A stretch of 64,000 nucleotides of DNA from Cephalotrichum gorgonifer (GCA_900312665.1 ONZQ02000016.1:595361-659360), one strand, 5' to 3'. Positions 1 through 12,897 are shown, numbered from the stretch's first letter. Numbers and translations: made by a program. Notes: generated from the letters alone by a model not told the origin.

Positions 1-3000
1 GCCGGCCCAGAATCGTCACGGGCGTGGTGTATGACGCGGGCACGGGGTTCGTGCTGCGGTCGGCGGGGATGGAGCACACGTGGTCTATGAACTCCTTCAT
101 CGCCCCCCTCTGCCCGCTCAGGAACTTGTTCATCGGCTCCATCCACCCCTCCTTCTGCCCGAACGTCGTCATGTTCGCGAGCGCCTGCAGCGTCTTGGCC
201 ACCAGTGTGAGCGTACGCTGGGCCCGCGGACGCGGGAAGTCTCGCAGCAGTCCGAAGAGCTTAGGGCTCAGGATGGCCGGGCAGATGAAGCGGAGGAAGA
301 GGAAGCCAGACACGCTCGTGTAGCTCACCGTTCGCAGGAAGTCACCGTACCGGTCCTCAGCGACGGCGCGGATGTACTTGAGGATGTGGCGCAGCTCGGG
401 GGGTAGCCGGTTGGCGGAGCCGGCGATGCAGCGCCAAACTTCGGTGGTGATCTGGATGAGCTGGTTCCAGTGCTGTTGGAGCTCGTCGGCGTTCTGGATC
501 CGGCTCGGGTCGATCTCACAGTCCGGGTTGAGATCGTTGATCTCGGATATCTTGTCGAGGAGGACGTCCTGGAGGTACTCCTTCCCCAGCCGCCGCATGT
601 GGAACTCGAGTGCCTGCGTGAGGAGGGAGTTGCCGCGGAACAGTAGATTCGCCTCGCCGGTGAGCGACCTGCTCATGTCGCGCACGATCTGCTCGCGGTC
701 GCTGGTCGACTCCAGGGACTCAGTCGATCTCAGCCTCCTGCTGAACCTGTACTTCTTGATGGCCGTCTGGTTCCCTATGCCGTCAATTTCATCCTCCACC
801 AGCGCCATGAGCCACTCGGCCGCGGAGCCTGACACCTGGAAGATGTTGAGGAAGATCTCCGCCAGCCGCCGCAGGCCTGACGGGATGACGTCGGCAATCT
901 GGGATGTGAGCCCCGAGGGGAAGCGGTGGAGCAGCTCCGAGAGGGGCTCGTACTCTTTTCCAAGAAGAACGGCAAGCTCCTCGTGGTGTAACCTGACCAA
1001 CATGGTGCCGATGGACTGCTGCTTGTCGTCGAGAATCTGCAGCCACTGCTCGTGGTCCTTGCCTCGCTCGAGCTCGTCCAGGGGTATGTCGACGGATCCG
1101 CACAGGATTTCGGTCGGCGCAGCTATTTTAGGAACGCTAAGAGTCGACTGTAGCCCGCTTGTTGAAGTCTCGGAGCCGCCCTCGACCCTCTTCAGGATAA
1201 CAGAGAGGTAGGGTACGCTGGGCGGCAGATTCTGGAAGCTGGAGTCTGCCCGCCAAAACGGATTCTTCGTATCGTTCATGGTACTAGTTCTCGCTCGCAC
1301 CTCGCCGTCTAATATTACTTCAGCCAAGTAGTTGCCCACGACGTTTTCTCTGGTGTCACCCCTCGTCACGGGGACATCGAACGGTGGGAACGTCCTCGAC
1401 CGCATTTTCGCCTCCGTCACGCGGAGTGCGAGGGACTTTTCGATACGGAAAACCCCACTGCTGTCCTTCGAGTTCGTGTCCGTCATCTCGACGATGCCGT
1501 CTTTGCTCTTGGGATCGAGGCGGTAGAGGTCGGGAACGGCAAAGGCGCGGAGCAAGACGTACCACACCTCGAAGTGAACCCTCGTCTCGAGGGCTATGTA
1601 TACGGGCCTAAAGATAGATAACTGTGTAGAAGTGGTGGCGTAGATAGGGAAAATTGAAATGCAGAACTCCTGGTCGAGGACGGTCCTGTCTAGCGGCTGT
1701 ATCGCGCTCCGCGACAGCTGCGAGAGCTCGATGACGGAGAGGATAGAGCTGTCGGTCTCCGTAAGGAGCTTCAGTTCCCCGTTGTCCTGTAGGATGCACG
1801 ATACCCACCGCCAAGCCGTAGTCGGCGAGCGCAGGTCTCGGGTGGACGGCCGCTTGACTATCGCGCGCGGCGTCATGGCGAGCCCCTTGTCCCACAGCAT
1901 AACCCTTCCGACCTTGATGATGCTCGTAGGCTTCACGTTCTGCCCGTTGGAGGATGTATGCCGCTGTAGCTCGGGTCGAGTGGGCGCCACAGGGCTCGTC
2001 GGTTTTCCGTTCGTCATGGGGCCGCTAACGGGCCTGAGCTGCTGCCAGCACAGCAGAGCTGCTAGCCAAAGGTCTGCCTCCTCGAGCACTAGAGGTCTGA
2101 GGATCAGGTCGACTGGGGGGTGATTCGCAACGATCTCAAGGCAGTTATATTTCTTCTTCTCCGGGTAGTCGACAGGAATGACGCGACACCCGCGCAGATC
2201 TGCTATCAGGCACAGATGGAAGGGGCGGTCATCACCGCGGTCGATCATCAAACTGCCCTTCTCCTCCTCGATATAGGCCATGCCCGTTATCCATGTACCA
2301 CCAGCCTCGAGTTGGTATTCAACGTCGCCTCTCATGCGGCCGCAGAGATTCTTCATCAGAAGTAGCACTTTGTTCGCATCCTCGGTAGGTATAGGAAGTG
2401 GTAGGGAATCGACGGACGGAGGCGGTGATATTTGAGGGGAAGTGGGCCGAGACGACTGGCGCTTGACGAGCCGACGTGTAGGTGCCTTCTTGTCCTTTGT
2501 CAGCTGTGCCCTTTGGGACTGGTACTGGTCTAAGTGTGCGGTTTCTGCTTGTCGGTTCAACGTCGACGAGATCGAAGAGTGGCCGAAAGGCTCTGTCACA
2601 TCCAGGGTGCGCTGGCTGTCGGCCCCCTGCGGTTGCGACCCAGTCGCCGAGAAGGATCCCATACGTCGCCGAGTGTCGGTCGCGGTCGCCAGGGAGATGG
2701 GGGGGTGGCGGCCACCGGTAGCCTCCAACGTGTAGGTCCGCTGCCTGGGGGGGACACGTGGGGCGGGTGGGCTCGAGGAGAGGGAGAGGGTAAGGGGATC
2801 ATCGGGGTGGTCCTCGGATGGGCCATCGAAACTGTCATTAAAGACCATGCCCTGCCGCCTGGCCGGTTCGCTAGCGAGAGCACTCGGGGAGAGATGCGGA
2901 GAGCCCAGCCCGGGGCCGGCACGTGGCCTGGTCGGCAGCTGAGGGGGAAGCTCGGTAGCGAGACCGACGGGGTTAGAGGGAGTAGGTGCGGAAGTAGTCG

Positions 3001-3190
3001 TCGCCATGGGATTGGTAGGTGGCGCCACGCCGGGGTCGCTGGTGGTGGTGATTGTGGCGGCGAGGACCCTGGGCGAGAGGGGGGAACGATCGGGGGCTTC
3101 TGGTGTCACCGCCCTGATGGTCGTCCGCGCCGAGGCGCTCGCGCTGAAGCTAGATGGGGGCCGCAGATTACCGGCGGATGGCTTGTCCAT
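1..3190 (-). CDS. Ras GTPase-activating protein, Bud2/Cla2-like (3' end outside window)
   Basis: Stimulates GTP hydrolysis by a Ras/Rsr1-type small GTPase; relatives act in polarity and Ras signalling at the cell cortex. The reading frame is open without introns from the ATG at 3190 to the left edge (about 1,063 codons visible). Residues 1-270 are Ser/Pro/Thr-rich and disordered-looking. Two PH-like stretches follow (about 276-384 and 420-550), then a C2-like domain (about 580-725, with NPFW after the first half). The RasGAP domain runs from about 745 to the edge. It shows the arginine-finger motif LLFRGNSL with R852 and the block FLRFICPAILSPKLFGLL near residue 969. The order PH/C2/RasGAP fits Bud2/Cla2 better than Ira (much longer) or IQGAP (CH and IQ motifs, not seen). 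The C-terminus is missing only because the window ends. The ATG is the first in frame and opens the disordered region, so the true start could be slightly different. Confidence 0.88.
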   Translation of the reverse strand, partial: MDKPSAGNLRPPSSFSASASARTTIRAVTPEAPDRSPLSPRVLAATITTTSDPGVAPPTNPMATTTSAPTPSNPVGLATELPPQLPTRPRAGPGLGSPHLSPSALASEPARRQGMVFNDSFDGPSEDHPDDPLTLSLSSSPPAPRVPPRQRTYTLEATGGRHPPISLATATDTRRRMGSFSATGSQPQGADSQRTLDVTEPFGHSSISSTLNRQAETAHLDQYQSQRAQLTKDKKAPTRRLVKRQSSRPTSPQISPPPSVDSLPLPIPTEDANKVLLLMKNLCGRMRGDVEYQLEAGGTWITGMAYIEEEKGSLMIDRGDDRPFHLCLIADLRGCRVIPVDYPEKKKYNCLEIVANHPPVDLILRPLVLEEADLWLAALLCWQQLRPVSGPMTNGKPTSPVAPTRPELQRHTSSNGQNVKPTSIIKVGRVMLWDKGLAMTPRAIVKRPSTRDLRSPTTAWRWVSCILQDNGELKLLTETDSSILSVIELSQLSRSAIQPLDRTVLDQEFCISIFPIYATTSTQLSIFRPVYIALETRVHFEVWYVLLRAFAVPDLYRLDPKSKDGIVEMTDTNSKDSSGVFRIEKSLALRVTEAKMRSRTFPPFDVPVTRGDTRENVVGNYLAEVILDGEVRARTSTMNDTKNPFWRADSSFQNLPPSVPYLSVILKRVEGGSETSTSGLQSTLSVPKIAAPTEILCGSVDIPLDELERGKDHEQWLQILDDKQQSIGTMLVRLHHEELAVLLGKEYEPLSELLHRFPSGLTSQIADVIPSGLRRLAEIFLNIFQVSGSAAEWLMALVEDEIDGIGNQTAIKKYRFSRRLRSTESLESTSDREQIVRDMSRSLTGEANLLFRGNSLLTQALEFHMRRLGKEYLQDVLLDKISEINDLNPDCEIDPSRIQNADELQQHWNQLIQITTEVWRCIAGSANRLPPELRHILKYIRAVAEDRYGDFLRTVSYTSVSGFLFLRFICPAILSPKLFGLLRDFPRPRAQRTLTLVAKTLQALANMTTFGQKEGWMEPMNKFLSGQRGAMKEFIDHVCSIPADRSTNPVPASYTTPVTILGR

Positions 3191-6100
3191 GGCTCGCGAT
3201 TGAACGGCGGGAAGGCCGGTTCTTCACCCAATCGGGGACTGTAGAGTTCGCAGGATCCTAGATAACGATCCGGTTTCGTCCATTGACTCTGTTCATGCCA
3301 TTGCTGAATTCACAGGCGCTCCCGGGCCACATCTGGGTGGTTCATCGACCTTCACAGACGGGGTGTCTGTCGTGATACTGAATTGGGAGATTGGCGGATG
3401 CCTCTGTTGCCGGGAGGAAGCCAGATATTAAGATGGGGGTTTGCGTTGCGTGGGGGGTGGGGGAGGATTCGAATCGCGCTCGCTTATTGCGGGCAGCAGC
3501 TAACGAGCTTGGCCGGGACAACGGGACGGATATGTTATCGGGAGACTGGGGGGATCGGTTTTGTGGGGCCCCGGGCAATATCGAGGGTTTCAATGGTTCG
3601 GGGCTCGCACGATGAGTCCTAGTCCGGGGAGACTGGCTTTCGTATGCGGGGATGTCTGCGCGGAGCGGATGGGGGATGCCTGTCGTCTGTACCGAGTGTA
3701 GAGTGTATGGGTTCCTCTCCCTCATCGACGGGTGGCAATGGGCGTCAGGAGAGAGCAAGTCAAAAAAGTGAGCAAGTCCGGGTAAGGTCTAGGCCAAGGG
3801 CTAGCGACAAAATGGGCACAACTTAGTTATTTGGAAGTACTAAGGCGGCGGCGGCGGAGAAATGACGAAGTGGAGGCCAGTAGGAGTGGGAGTGGGGCGG
3901 AATGTCTGGGAGGTTGGTGGTGAGGAGTAGTCGAAGAGGTCGAACCAGTGTGTGTTCAGAGGAATTTCTAGATGTCTCGGTCCCGAGTATCAGACGAGAA
4001 CTGGGAGACTCGCGGCGCAACTATTTGTGGGATCAGCGTGAAACCTTGGTAGTTGCGTGGGGGAATCGAAACGGTCCGGTATTACAGGTACGGGCGGTGT
4101 TGGTTCGGTTTCCCCCCAAGTTTTCGGCCTGTGATTTAAGCTTTGGCCAAACTCGAGCTCTGTGTGAAGCGGAAGGATGGTAGTACATGTACGAGTCAAG
4201 GATCGGTGGGGGGATGAGGAAGGAAAAAGTGCGTCCAACTCAACTCAACTCCAATGGAGAGCGGAGAGCGGAGAGGTGGCAGTGGCAGGGGTGAGGGGAA
4301 CAACAGAAGTCCTCGTCCATCCGGAGTACTCGTGCGTGGGTGGCATCTGTCAATTTAGGCTCGTTCAGAATACATATTCCGCGCACATGATTTGAGGTGG
4401 GAGGTGGATACATGTACGATGCGGGGAGGTCCAGGTTGTTCCGTTCCAATGGCGATCCAAAAAACTACGAGTACTTGTATGGGGTTGCAAAATTCTTATG
4501 AGTAATAAGTACATGTATCTATTAAAACGGTTTTCTCAATTTGTGTGGGTAGCATTAGGGAAGGTATGAGTACTCGAAGGTTGGAGATGGGAAGGTGGGA
4601 GGGAGGCTTGGGTGTGTGTAACTTCAACATACTATTTCGCGTATGCAGACATGTACTCATCATATGAGTATGCTTACTGGCTGGTACACGTCTCAGTCCC
4701 AGGTGAAACGGATTGTTATACATTCCCCGTATATTCTCATAGCCTACTCTATACTCGTATTGGAATGTAGTAATTGTATTGATGAAGCTTCGTCAAAAGT
4801 CCTCCAGGTGAACCATCCCATTGCCATAGTGCTTACCGCCATCCTCGCCTCTCTTTACATGAGGGCACTTGTCCGATGACACCTATCAACTACTTCTACG
4901 TAGTACATATATCAACCATGCAGTTGCGCAAGATGAAGATGATGAGAATCGCTGTTGTTGCCCTAGCATCTTCCCCACAAACCCACCTCGCTTCTGAAGA
5001 TTGACCAGGTTCTAATACCCCCGTCCTCAGCTCTGCTCCTTGTCCAGGCAGCCCCATGCAACTACTACATATGTCGTAATGGTACTCTGTAATGAAATTG
5101 GAAATGCACACATGTGGGCATTGCGTGCACACGCAGTACATACAGGTACCCACCCTCCATACTTGCAGGCAGGCAGGTGCAACCCATGTCTTCCACCGGG
5201 GTTGGCCCCTGTCGGTCCCGGGGTCCATACAAGTACGAGTATTCCTCCGTCCTTCCTCGGTGCTTCCGCGATGCAGGGGGGAGAAAAAGGAAAGAAAGAA
5301 GACGAGAAGCCAGCCACCTTCCTGAGCTGAGTCTCCAACATAACGCCGAGTTCGCACACTTGCTTTTGCATCTCGGCTTGCTGTAGCACGTCTCTTTTTT
5401 CTAATCGCATCATCCGGGAAGGTTCCATCCCAAACATCCCGAACGACCCGCGGCCGGCGGATCTACAAGAACTTGTAAACATCAATCTCGCGTCAGCGTA
5501 TCCTTGTACGGAGTCTGTGTACGAGTAATACCCGTCGCTCCGACTTTCCTCAGGGCGTATGCACTCCTGAGTAAGGCCATGAACAAGGCACCCCTGACAA
5601 AGAACACGAGGAGGAGGCAGGGGTGCTCTTACACGGTAGCCACCGCGCAAGCCTCATCGGAGCTGAGAAACAGCCCCCCAATACATACATAGACACACGG
5701 TCAGGGGACCTTCCGCTCCTGGGAGGTGGATGTTCCGGGGCCGGATCCGGCTGACTGGACAAGGGGGAGGGGGAACTTCGACGATCACTCGTGGTATCTG
5801 TCCTCAGACACTCCGGAAGCAACGTGTTGTCTTTCCTCGTATGGCCATGAGGGAGATGACAATAACACAATCAAACTGCCATCATGATATCAATATGCAG
5901 TATGCAGGATAGCGCAGCGCTTGATTACCGGGGCGGATCCTTTGTAAGTATCAAGAGGTTCGAAAGCAGAGGTAATTTACTCTCTGACCGCATGTCAGTG
6001 AAAAATAATATCGGACCACATGCTTCTAGCGTCGTCCTCGTCGTCATCGGACGTCACATTAAAACACTCTCCGTGTCTTGCAGCGACGTCCGATAGTAAA

Positions 6101-8588
6101 TCGATACCTCGTCTCTTTGACATTATGACCTACAAGGACAACCAGGAAGACAGTTTCCCGCCTCTCACAAGATTGGAAGCTGCCCGTCTGAACGGGTTAC
6201 GAGTGTTAGATGTGTCCTGTCCCCCTTGAACTTGTAACGAGTACAAACATATTTAAGTGGGCATGGGGAGTAATTTCCAAGCCCTCGGCGAGACGGCGCC
6301 CACTTCTTACTACATACGAGTTTTTGAAGGCTTTCCGCTCCACGACGGTCAGGGCGTACGTACCTGCGTCACATCTCACATGCAATACAACACCTGCTCA
6401 GACTCCATCATCCTGCACGCCTTGTCTTCGCCCGCCACCGTTCTGATAAGCAGGATCGCCTTCTGACTTGCTGGATGTTTTCATTCATTTTTTTCTTCTT
6501 CCTTCCCTCTTTCGATTTCGGCCCCTTTGAAACTTATTGTTCGGAACCCGCAATATAACCTTGCATCCTGACAGCAGGATCAACACCCTTTCTAATGAAG
6601 CCTCTGGTGCCAAGAGGTCGTTAGCCTTGACCTCTTCTGCTCGGCCTTTCCTCCCCTTTCCGCCTCCAGCTCCCCTTCCGGAGCAGATGGACATCACTAC
6701 GGAAGAGGCGGAGTAGGTTTTTCCTAGTCAGTCATAACAATAATATTAATAATAACGACAACAACAAGATTTGCTCATTACTCGTATAGGAGGAAGATTT
6801 GCAACCGTCCTTGCAACGTGTTGAGTCCGATACATGTACCTGTAAAACTTGTAGATCTCCAAAAGCTATTATTACCTTCGACATGGATTTGGGAAATACT
6901 TCCGCACGAAGCAATGGCTTGGAAACTTGGAATAATACGGGGCTGAAAAGGAAAAGGGAACGCAATAGTTTTCTGAGATTAGTGTGGGGAAAACCCAGGT
7001 TTGGGCATGGTAGCTGAGCCCACCCACCGGAAAGTGGTCCCTGCGTTCCCGAGCCTTCCTTGCGACGCTAACGGCCGGCTTTCTTTTCTTTTCTTTTTGT
7101 TTATGTATTACAAGTTACATACTCGTAGAGGGCAATGGCTGAACAAAAGACGGCCTTCGGCCTCGGCTCTCCAAGTTTGACGAGGCCAGCCCCGTACCCG
7201 TATCGGCAAATAATCTCCGGAGAAATAATCAACTCCTAATACCTGCATATGCCATGGTAATATTACCTATCCATGCGAAAATACTCGAGGCGGGAGTAAT
7301 ATGGGATTGCGACTAGTGCTTTCACTCCTCCTTGTTATAATACCCGAAGAGAGTTGCAAGGAGAGACATCGGACGAATAATACAGCTAGCTGTGAGTTGG
7401 CATCATCAGTGCGTATGACGACAAAGAAACGGGCTCAGCCAAGCGTTCCAAACGTCGTTTCCGTCGGTGGGGCGGGTGGAGTCGGATTGACGATGACCAA
7501 AAACGGAGAACATTTAAAGGAACAGGGGTCCAGCCAATGGGTCCATGGGTAGTACCAGCGAGATCCACGTGGAAGCTGCCCATGACGTATTTTTTTTTAT
7601 CTCTCCCTTCCTCCCAGCCCCACCCCCGCAATCCATCCATTGTCCTCCATCTCATCCAATGTCTCGACCGGGAACTCCCCGCCCTCCCCCAAAAAGAAAA
7701 TAAAAACCCTCAAGGTCTAAGAGCCAGACCTACACTCCGTAGAGCCGCAACCAGAATTCCTACTCATCCTTACATGTATCTGATCGAAGGAAAGTAGAAT
7801 AAGACCCAGGGTACTGCAGCTTAGAATATCCCCCCCGCCTTTTCCCCAGCTCCAACAATGGACAGGTTCGCGGCCCCCTCAGCTCGGTCTGCTGGAGCAT
7901 TTCATTGACTACATATATGCTAGCCTGGGGTGAAAGAGAGAAATGGATAACCTCAGATTGGCCTGAGCACTAACAGAGCGAATAAGTCAAATAATACACA
8001 TTCGAGCAAAGGAAGAAGAAAAATTGACGTCTTTCTTGGTATTTTATTTAATGAGACAACCTTTCGTAGAATAAGACCTGAGACCAGCGGGAGAGGAAAC
8101 CAGCATGAATAGCGAGAGTGCGGAACAGAGTAAGGAGAATGAAAAGAGAGAACATGAAGAAATTGAACAAACCTTTGATATAAAGCTGCAAACGAAACCT
8201 TCCAAAACGTATTCAAACTCTTAGACGCTCGGAACGCTCTCCAGCCAAACACCGTCGCAACAGTAATAGCAGCATCAACAATTGGAAGAGGGGGTTGAGG
8301 GAATGGGCGGGAACCCATTTCCATCCCTAAGCCCACAAAGTGTGAAGAGGTATGTTGATACACTCTCCCCAACCCGAAACCACTAGATCAGTTGACCATA
8401 GCAGATCCAGAAGAAGAAAAATAAAGGAAAAGAAGCGATTAGGGAAGGAAACCATTCCAAAAAAATATCCACGGGAGTATACGCCGAACGAAAACAAAGA
8501 CTCCGTTGCCCCCTCCCTACCCTCCTTAAGTGAAAATAGTGTGAAACCAGAAACCCCAATTCATGTCCCAACCCGAACGAGACGGCCC
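3191..8588. other. Gene-free 5.4-kb intergenic region
   Basis: Only short, composition-driven ORFs are present and no protein family is recognisable on either strand. The right part includes the presumed 3' flank of the gene ending at 8589, and the left part the 5' flank of the RasGAP gene. It holds five TACATGTA octamers (4184, 4409, 4510, 6831, 7771) and five TACTCGTA/TACGAGTA octamers (4752, 5234, 5520, 6779, 7120). No transposase, reverse transcriptase or terminal repeat was seen. Confidence 0.6.
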
Positions 8589-9796
8589 CTAGATCGGACT
8601 TACGGGCGTACTCCTTGCCGCGGGCCCCAGATCCGCGCTCCCCGGGCTCTTCAGCGCCTGAGACATGGTCTCGACGTTGATATCCCCGCCCCCGATCCCG
8701 TACTGCGTCGACTTCGGGCTCCCGAACGGCTTCCGACTCGGCGACAGGTCTCCCCGGACGGACCCGGACTTACTCGTCGGCGGCGATGTCCCTGGTCCCT
8801 GAGAAGAGACGGGCGAGCGGATGGGAGAGGGCGAGCGCCGAAGGTTCGATAGGGAGGTGAGACCGGCGCCCGCGAGGTGTACCGAGTCGCGTAGGCCGCC
8901 GGGCTGTTGAGACCCGTGCTCGGCCTGCACCATGTCGGCGAAGGATATGAAGCTAAGCCGGCGGATGTCGACGTTCGAGGAGTCGAGGGGTGTAAAGTTG
9001 GAGGCGGCGTCGTCGCGGTCGCGGTCGGCGTAGGCGGCAAGTTCTTCCGCCCAGGAGCTGGACATTTGCTCGTACGTTAGGGTCGGACCGGCGCCTGTCA
9101 CGGCGGCGGAGGCGGGGAGGTGGGAGGAGTGGGTGAGGATCTCTACGCTGTCCGGGTCGAGGCGGTCGTCGGCGATGGCGTCGGAAGATGCGTTGAGCAC
9201 GGGCGGTATGTGGTTTTCTGTCTGGATGTGCGAGGGGATGGCAGGCGAGGTCGGCATGGTGGCATATTCCTGGACGTCGCGCTCGAAGATCTGCGATCCG
9301 GCAGGGGAGGAGACCCGGGGAGAGCCTGGCACTCCCCGAGTGGGCGATGTCGGGTATGCCATGATAAAGTCGCTGTGGGACAGCGGTGACGTGGATCTCG
9401 TGGTCGACGAGAGCTTGGATGCGTCTCTTGATAGAGGAGGATATGTGCTAGGTATGGATTTCGTGAGCGACGGGGGATCGTCGGGGATGTCAGCGGACTT
9501 CTTCTTCTTTCCCAGTCCGAATAATGATCGCTTTTTCGATTTCTCGTCTGCCTTGGACGGGCCGGCGCTGTTGTTACTCGTCGCTTCCTTCGCCGAGTCG
9601 ACTATCCTCTCCGGGGCGGCGGCGACTGTCTGTGGGTGGTGCGGCAAGGATTGACCGCTCATGATGGTCGCACCCTCGGCAAGGCTCATGGCAGATAACT
9701 GCTCTCGAATGGATAGCTTATGCAGGGAGGGTTCGACGGTATAGTGGGCGGGCAGCAGCGGATCTGGCACGGCGAGAGGATAAACTTGTCCAGAGG
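8589..9796 (-). CDS. Conserved-looking fungal protein of unknown function (5' exon(s) unresolved)
   Basis: I do not recognise a named family. The protein is low-complexity and Ser/Pro-rich, with a basic cluster (SKKRSLFGLGKKKKS) that could be a nuclear signal. Two blocks look folded or conserved: YEQMSSSWAEELAAYADRD and IRRLSFISFADMVQAEHG, both in the C-terminal half. The frame stays open upstream of its first ATG (at about 9692, MSLAEGATIM) back to an acceptor-like TAG at 9799-9797, preceded by a branch-like GCTAAC near 9839. An upstream exon beginning the protein is therefore likely, and the end at 9796 is an exon boundary, not a start codon. The stop at 8591-8589 lies just past a perfect donor-like GTAAGT (8603-8598), so a further 3' exon is possible. 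The coding call is good; the gene model is incomplete. Confidence 0.65.
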
Positions 9797-12700
9797 CTAC
9801 AATGCCTCAAAGCCTAGCTAATAGGCAATTCGTGTTAGCACCGACCCTGGGGAAATAAAAGGAGTCGGATGCATATGAGAAATGATGAGGCCGGGTTTGA
9901 AAGAGTATCGTCCCGCGCGAGGAAAGACAGATGTTGGAGAGTTTGGTGTGGGAGAAGAAGTAGTTGAGCGACGGTGGGGTTTGGACGGGAGCGTGTGACC
10001 TCATGATACCGGGCCTAGCTCCCCCATTCGTCCATTTTTTCGCGAATCTCTCCCACCTTCGATGTGTGGACCAAGGATTCAAAATGGGCGGTTCCGGTTC
10101 CTTCCTTTTTCCGAAAAGGGGGATCGTACATACATACATCAAGCAGGGCTGAGCAGTGCGTCAGTGGGATGTTCGGCAATGCCGTGGCTAACGCAGTGAG
10201 ACGTGCGGGGGCTTGTCGGAGCTTGTCGGCGGCTTAGAAAAGGTATCTCGATTGGCGAAAGTAGTGTCAGAGTGAAACCACTTCGTTTCTGCAGCTCGAT
10301 AGCTATTTGGATTTGGTAGTGCGACAACTTTCGTTGGGTGTGATGGACACGATCGAGGTAGGTGTTGGATCGATGACGTGATGCTTTTTGGTGGAATTAA
10401 AAAAAGGTTAGGAGGTGGGTCGAGTCACGACGATAGGAGCCGTGGTTTGGGCAGGGAGAAAAAGGAGAAGGGAGAGACGAGAAAAAAAGAAGGAGGCTTG
10501 CCAGGATGGCGGGATGGTGGGAGATGTGACGAGACGGAAAAGGAGTCGAAGGTCGACCAGGTCAGGTTCGGAGGACCAAATGACTGGAGGAGGCGGATTA
10601 ATACTTTCTACAAGTATCGAAGGTTGGGATTTAGGGAGTGGGCCCAGTAATACTTCAACATACATGTACAAGAGTATTACAGGCTTGGACAAAAGCCACA
10701 TGCCAATTGCAGGACAGCTGTGGTTGGTAACGAATCTCCTGCAATATGGAATCTCGTCTCAGGCAGGAGCGGGCGGGCGCTAGAGAAAAAACCTACGGCT
10801 GCCTAAAGTGAAAAAGGAGCCGGTTACAGGCTAGTACATCAAATCCATTATATAAAAAATCTGCGAAACTTAAGTTGATATCGACGTCGGATAGATTGAC
10901 CCCCAATTTCGCTGCCTCCTCTGTCATGCGGCGGTTGGGGAACCGGCGGATACTCGGTGGATGGCCGGCGGTAGATGGTGGAGAAATAAACACGAGTTGT
11001 CAGTAAGTTTCCAACCTGATACTCTTGTGCCCACTTTCCCCGGGAGCCTACAATTAAAGGAGGTCCAGAAGCTTGGGGCGGCGGAAAACAGGGGTTGGGA
11101 TCGATCTCGTACTCGTAACTACTCGTAAGTTCCAAGGAAGGGCAATGTTAATAGCTCTTTTGTTTCTATTCTTGTTCTGTATCTCTGTTTCTCTTCACTT
11201 CCCCCCCCTTGCCTCTCTCTCATTGGGGAAGTCAAGGCCGAAGTTCTACGTAGCTTCTTTTTTTCCTTTTAAGTGGTACGTGGTAATAATATTCTTTTGT
11301 TCATGGGAGCCGGCGTTCCCGAGGTGACAAAAATAGAATGGAAAGAAATACAACCCTTGTTCCCAGCTCTTGGAGGTCATGGAGGAGGCATACAATATTA
11401 TTATCATCCATGCAGGTACGGAACCAAAACCCACAAAAGCATGGAAGGGAAGACCGCCGGCCTATCCGTGGCAACTACCTCGAGGCGAAGCCCAGGAACC
11501 AGAACTTTGACGCACGCATATTGGACTTACACCCACCGTCTGCACATCAGCACATCGGCGTATCTGCACATCTTCAAGTACACGCAAACTCTCATGCCCC
11601 ACAAAGAAATTTCCACCAGCACCTAGGCAAACCAATAATCGGTGTTGCCCCTGGCCCTGCATGTCTGGGCTCTCCCGTCTAAGCCTCAAATGACTCCCGC
11701 TGCGGGCTCAGCTCGTGCCTAGCGTGTTTATGCGCATCTCATCTCACCCAAAGTAAGGAGTGGATCGCCGCGCGGCGGGGTCCGGTCCCCATGTTTCCCC
11801 TTGCTAAAACCGGTCAATACCATGGTGTCGGTGTTGGCCCATGAAGCGCTCTCCTGAACAGCGACGAGCCCTTCTTGTTTCGGCTGAGGGGGATCTTCAG
11901 TTCCAGCCCGCAAACGGCCATGCATTGGCCAATCTAAATAACAAAATGTCATGAAAGCAGAACGAGGTGAGGGGATCACTTAGAAAGTTGGATTTTTGTA
12001 CTGTTTGAAGGGAGGAAAGGCCTGCTGACCCAGATCATGCCAGTATCGCAAGCAGGGGTTCATGTTCGCAAGAAACAGCCAAAAGGAGCGTGGCCATGTA
12101 GGCAAAAACGGGGTAAAAGGATGCCTAGGCGGACACTATACACACTATAATGCCTACCATACCCTGTTACTAGAAACATGCCACGCACACACTCTCTTAT
12201 CTATTGCATTGTTTCGTTAATCATCAGAAATCCAAAACTGGTTGCGATGCCCTTTCTCATGTGGCACGTGGAGGAGAAGGATTAGCTAGCCACTGCTGGG
12301 GCCGGTTTCGTCTTTATTGGGGGAACCGAGTAAACAGTATTGTTGAATCAAAGTGGTTTACTGGATCGATGGACTATACAGTGTGTTAGTGTAAAAACAC
12401 GTCATGTCAGGGATCGACCTTCCAGTTGTTGCCATCATGACTTCAAGGCGTCATCCACCCAAGTGTGGGTGTAAGCCGGTAAGCCAGTGTAAGCGGAACC
12501 GGAGTACAGGTGGCATCAGCTGATCCCGATCCCACCTCCAGCATAGGCCTGCAAGCACAGGCCTATTACATAAACATGTTAATGTGTCGGACGATATTTG
12601 TGATTACATAATATTCCGAAAAAACTTGTGATGCCTTCAGCCTCTGGCACATTGAAGCTCCAACCTCACGCGCACCACAGGAACGACGACCCAGGACTCC

Positions 12701-12897
12701 CGCGCGTCCCCAATCAACGCTCCACGAAGCATATCGCGCCGGGATATTCCCCCAGAGATATAACACATACAACACAGGGTCCTGGGGATGTAATTGACGG
12801 CTACACAAATCGCACACCACCCCCAGTCGCGGTTGAACTCCCAGTTTCGCCTTCACTCTTTACTCTCTCCCCCCCTTTCTCCTTCACCACCATATTC
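9797..12897. other. Intergenic region, probable shared 5' flank
   Basis: This lies between the 5' side of the 8589-9796 gene and the mL58 gene. It probably contains the missing first exon(s) of the former somewhere in about 9,840-10,400. No other coding signal was found. It holds TACATGTA at 10661 and two TACTCGTA copies ten bases apart at 11110 and 11120. A pyrimidine-rich leader directly precedes the mL58 ATG. Confidence 0.55.

Noticed and set aside
4896..5650. Overlapping minus-strand ORFs of 153 and 207 residues
   Set aside because: A short helical-looking stretch (RDVLQQAEMQKQVCELG) drew attention, but the rest is irregular, there are no supporting splice signals, and TAC-NN-GTA motifs run through it as in other intergenic DNA.
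12628..12897. 90-residue upstream extension of mL58
   Set aside because: The extension lacks targeting character, and the downstream ATG at 12898 follows a typical pyrimidine-rich leader and starts a mitochondrial presequence.
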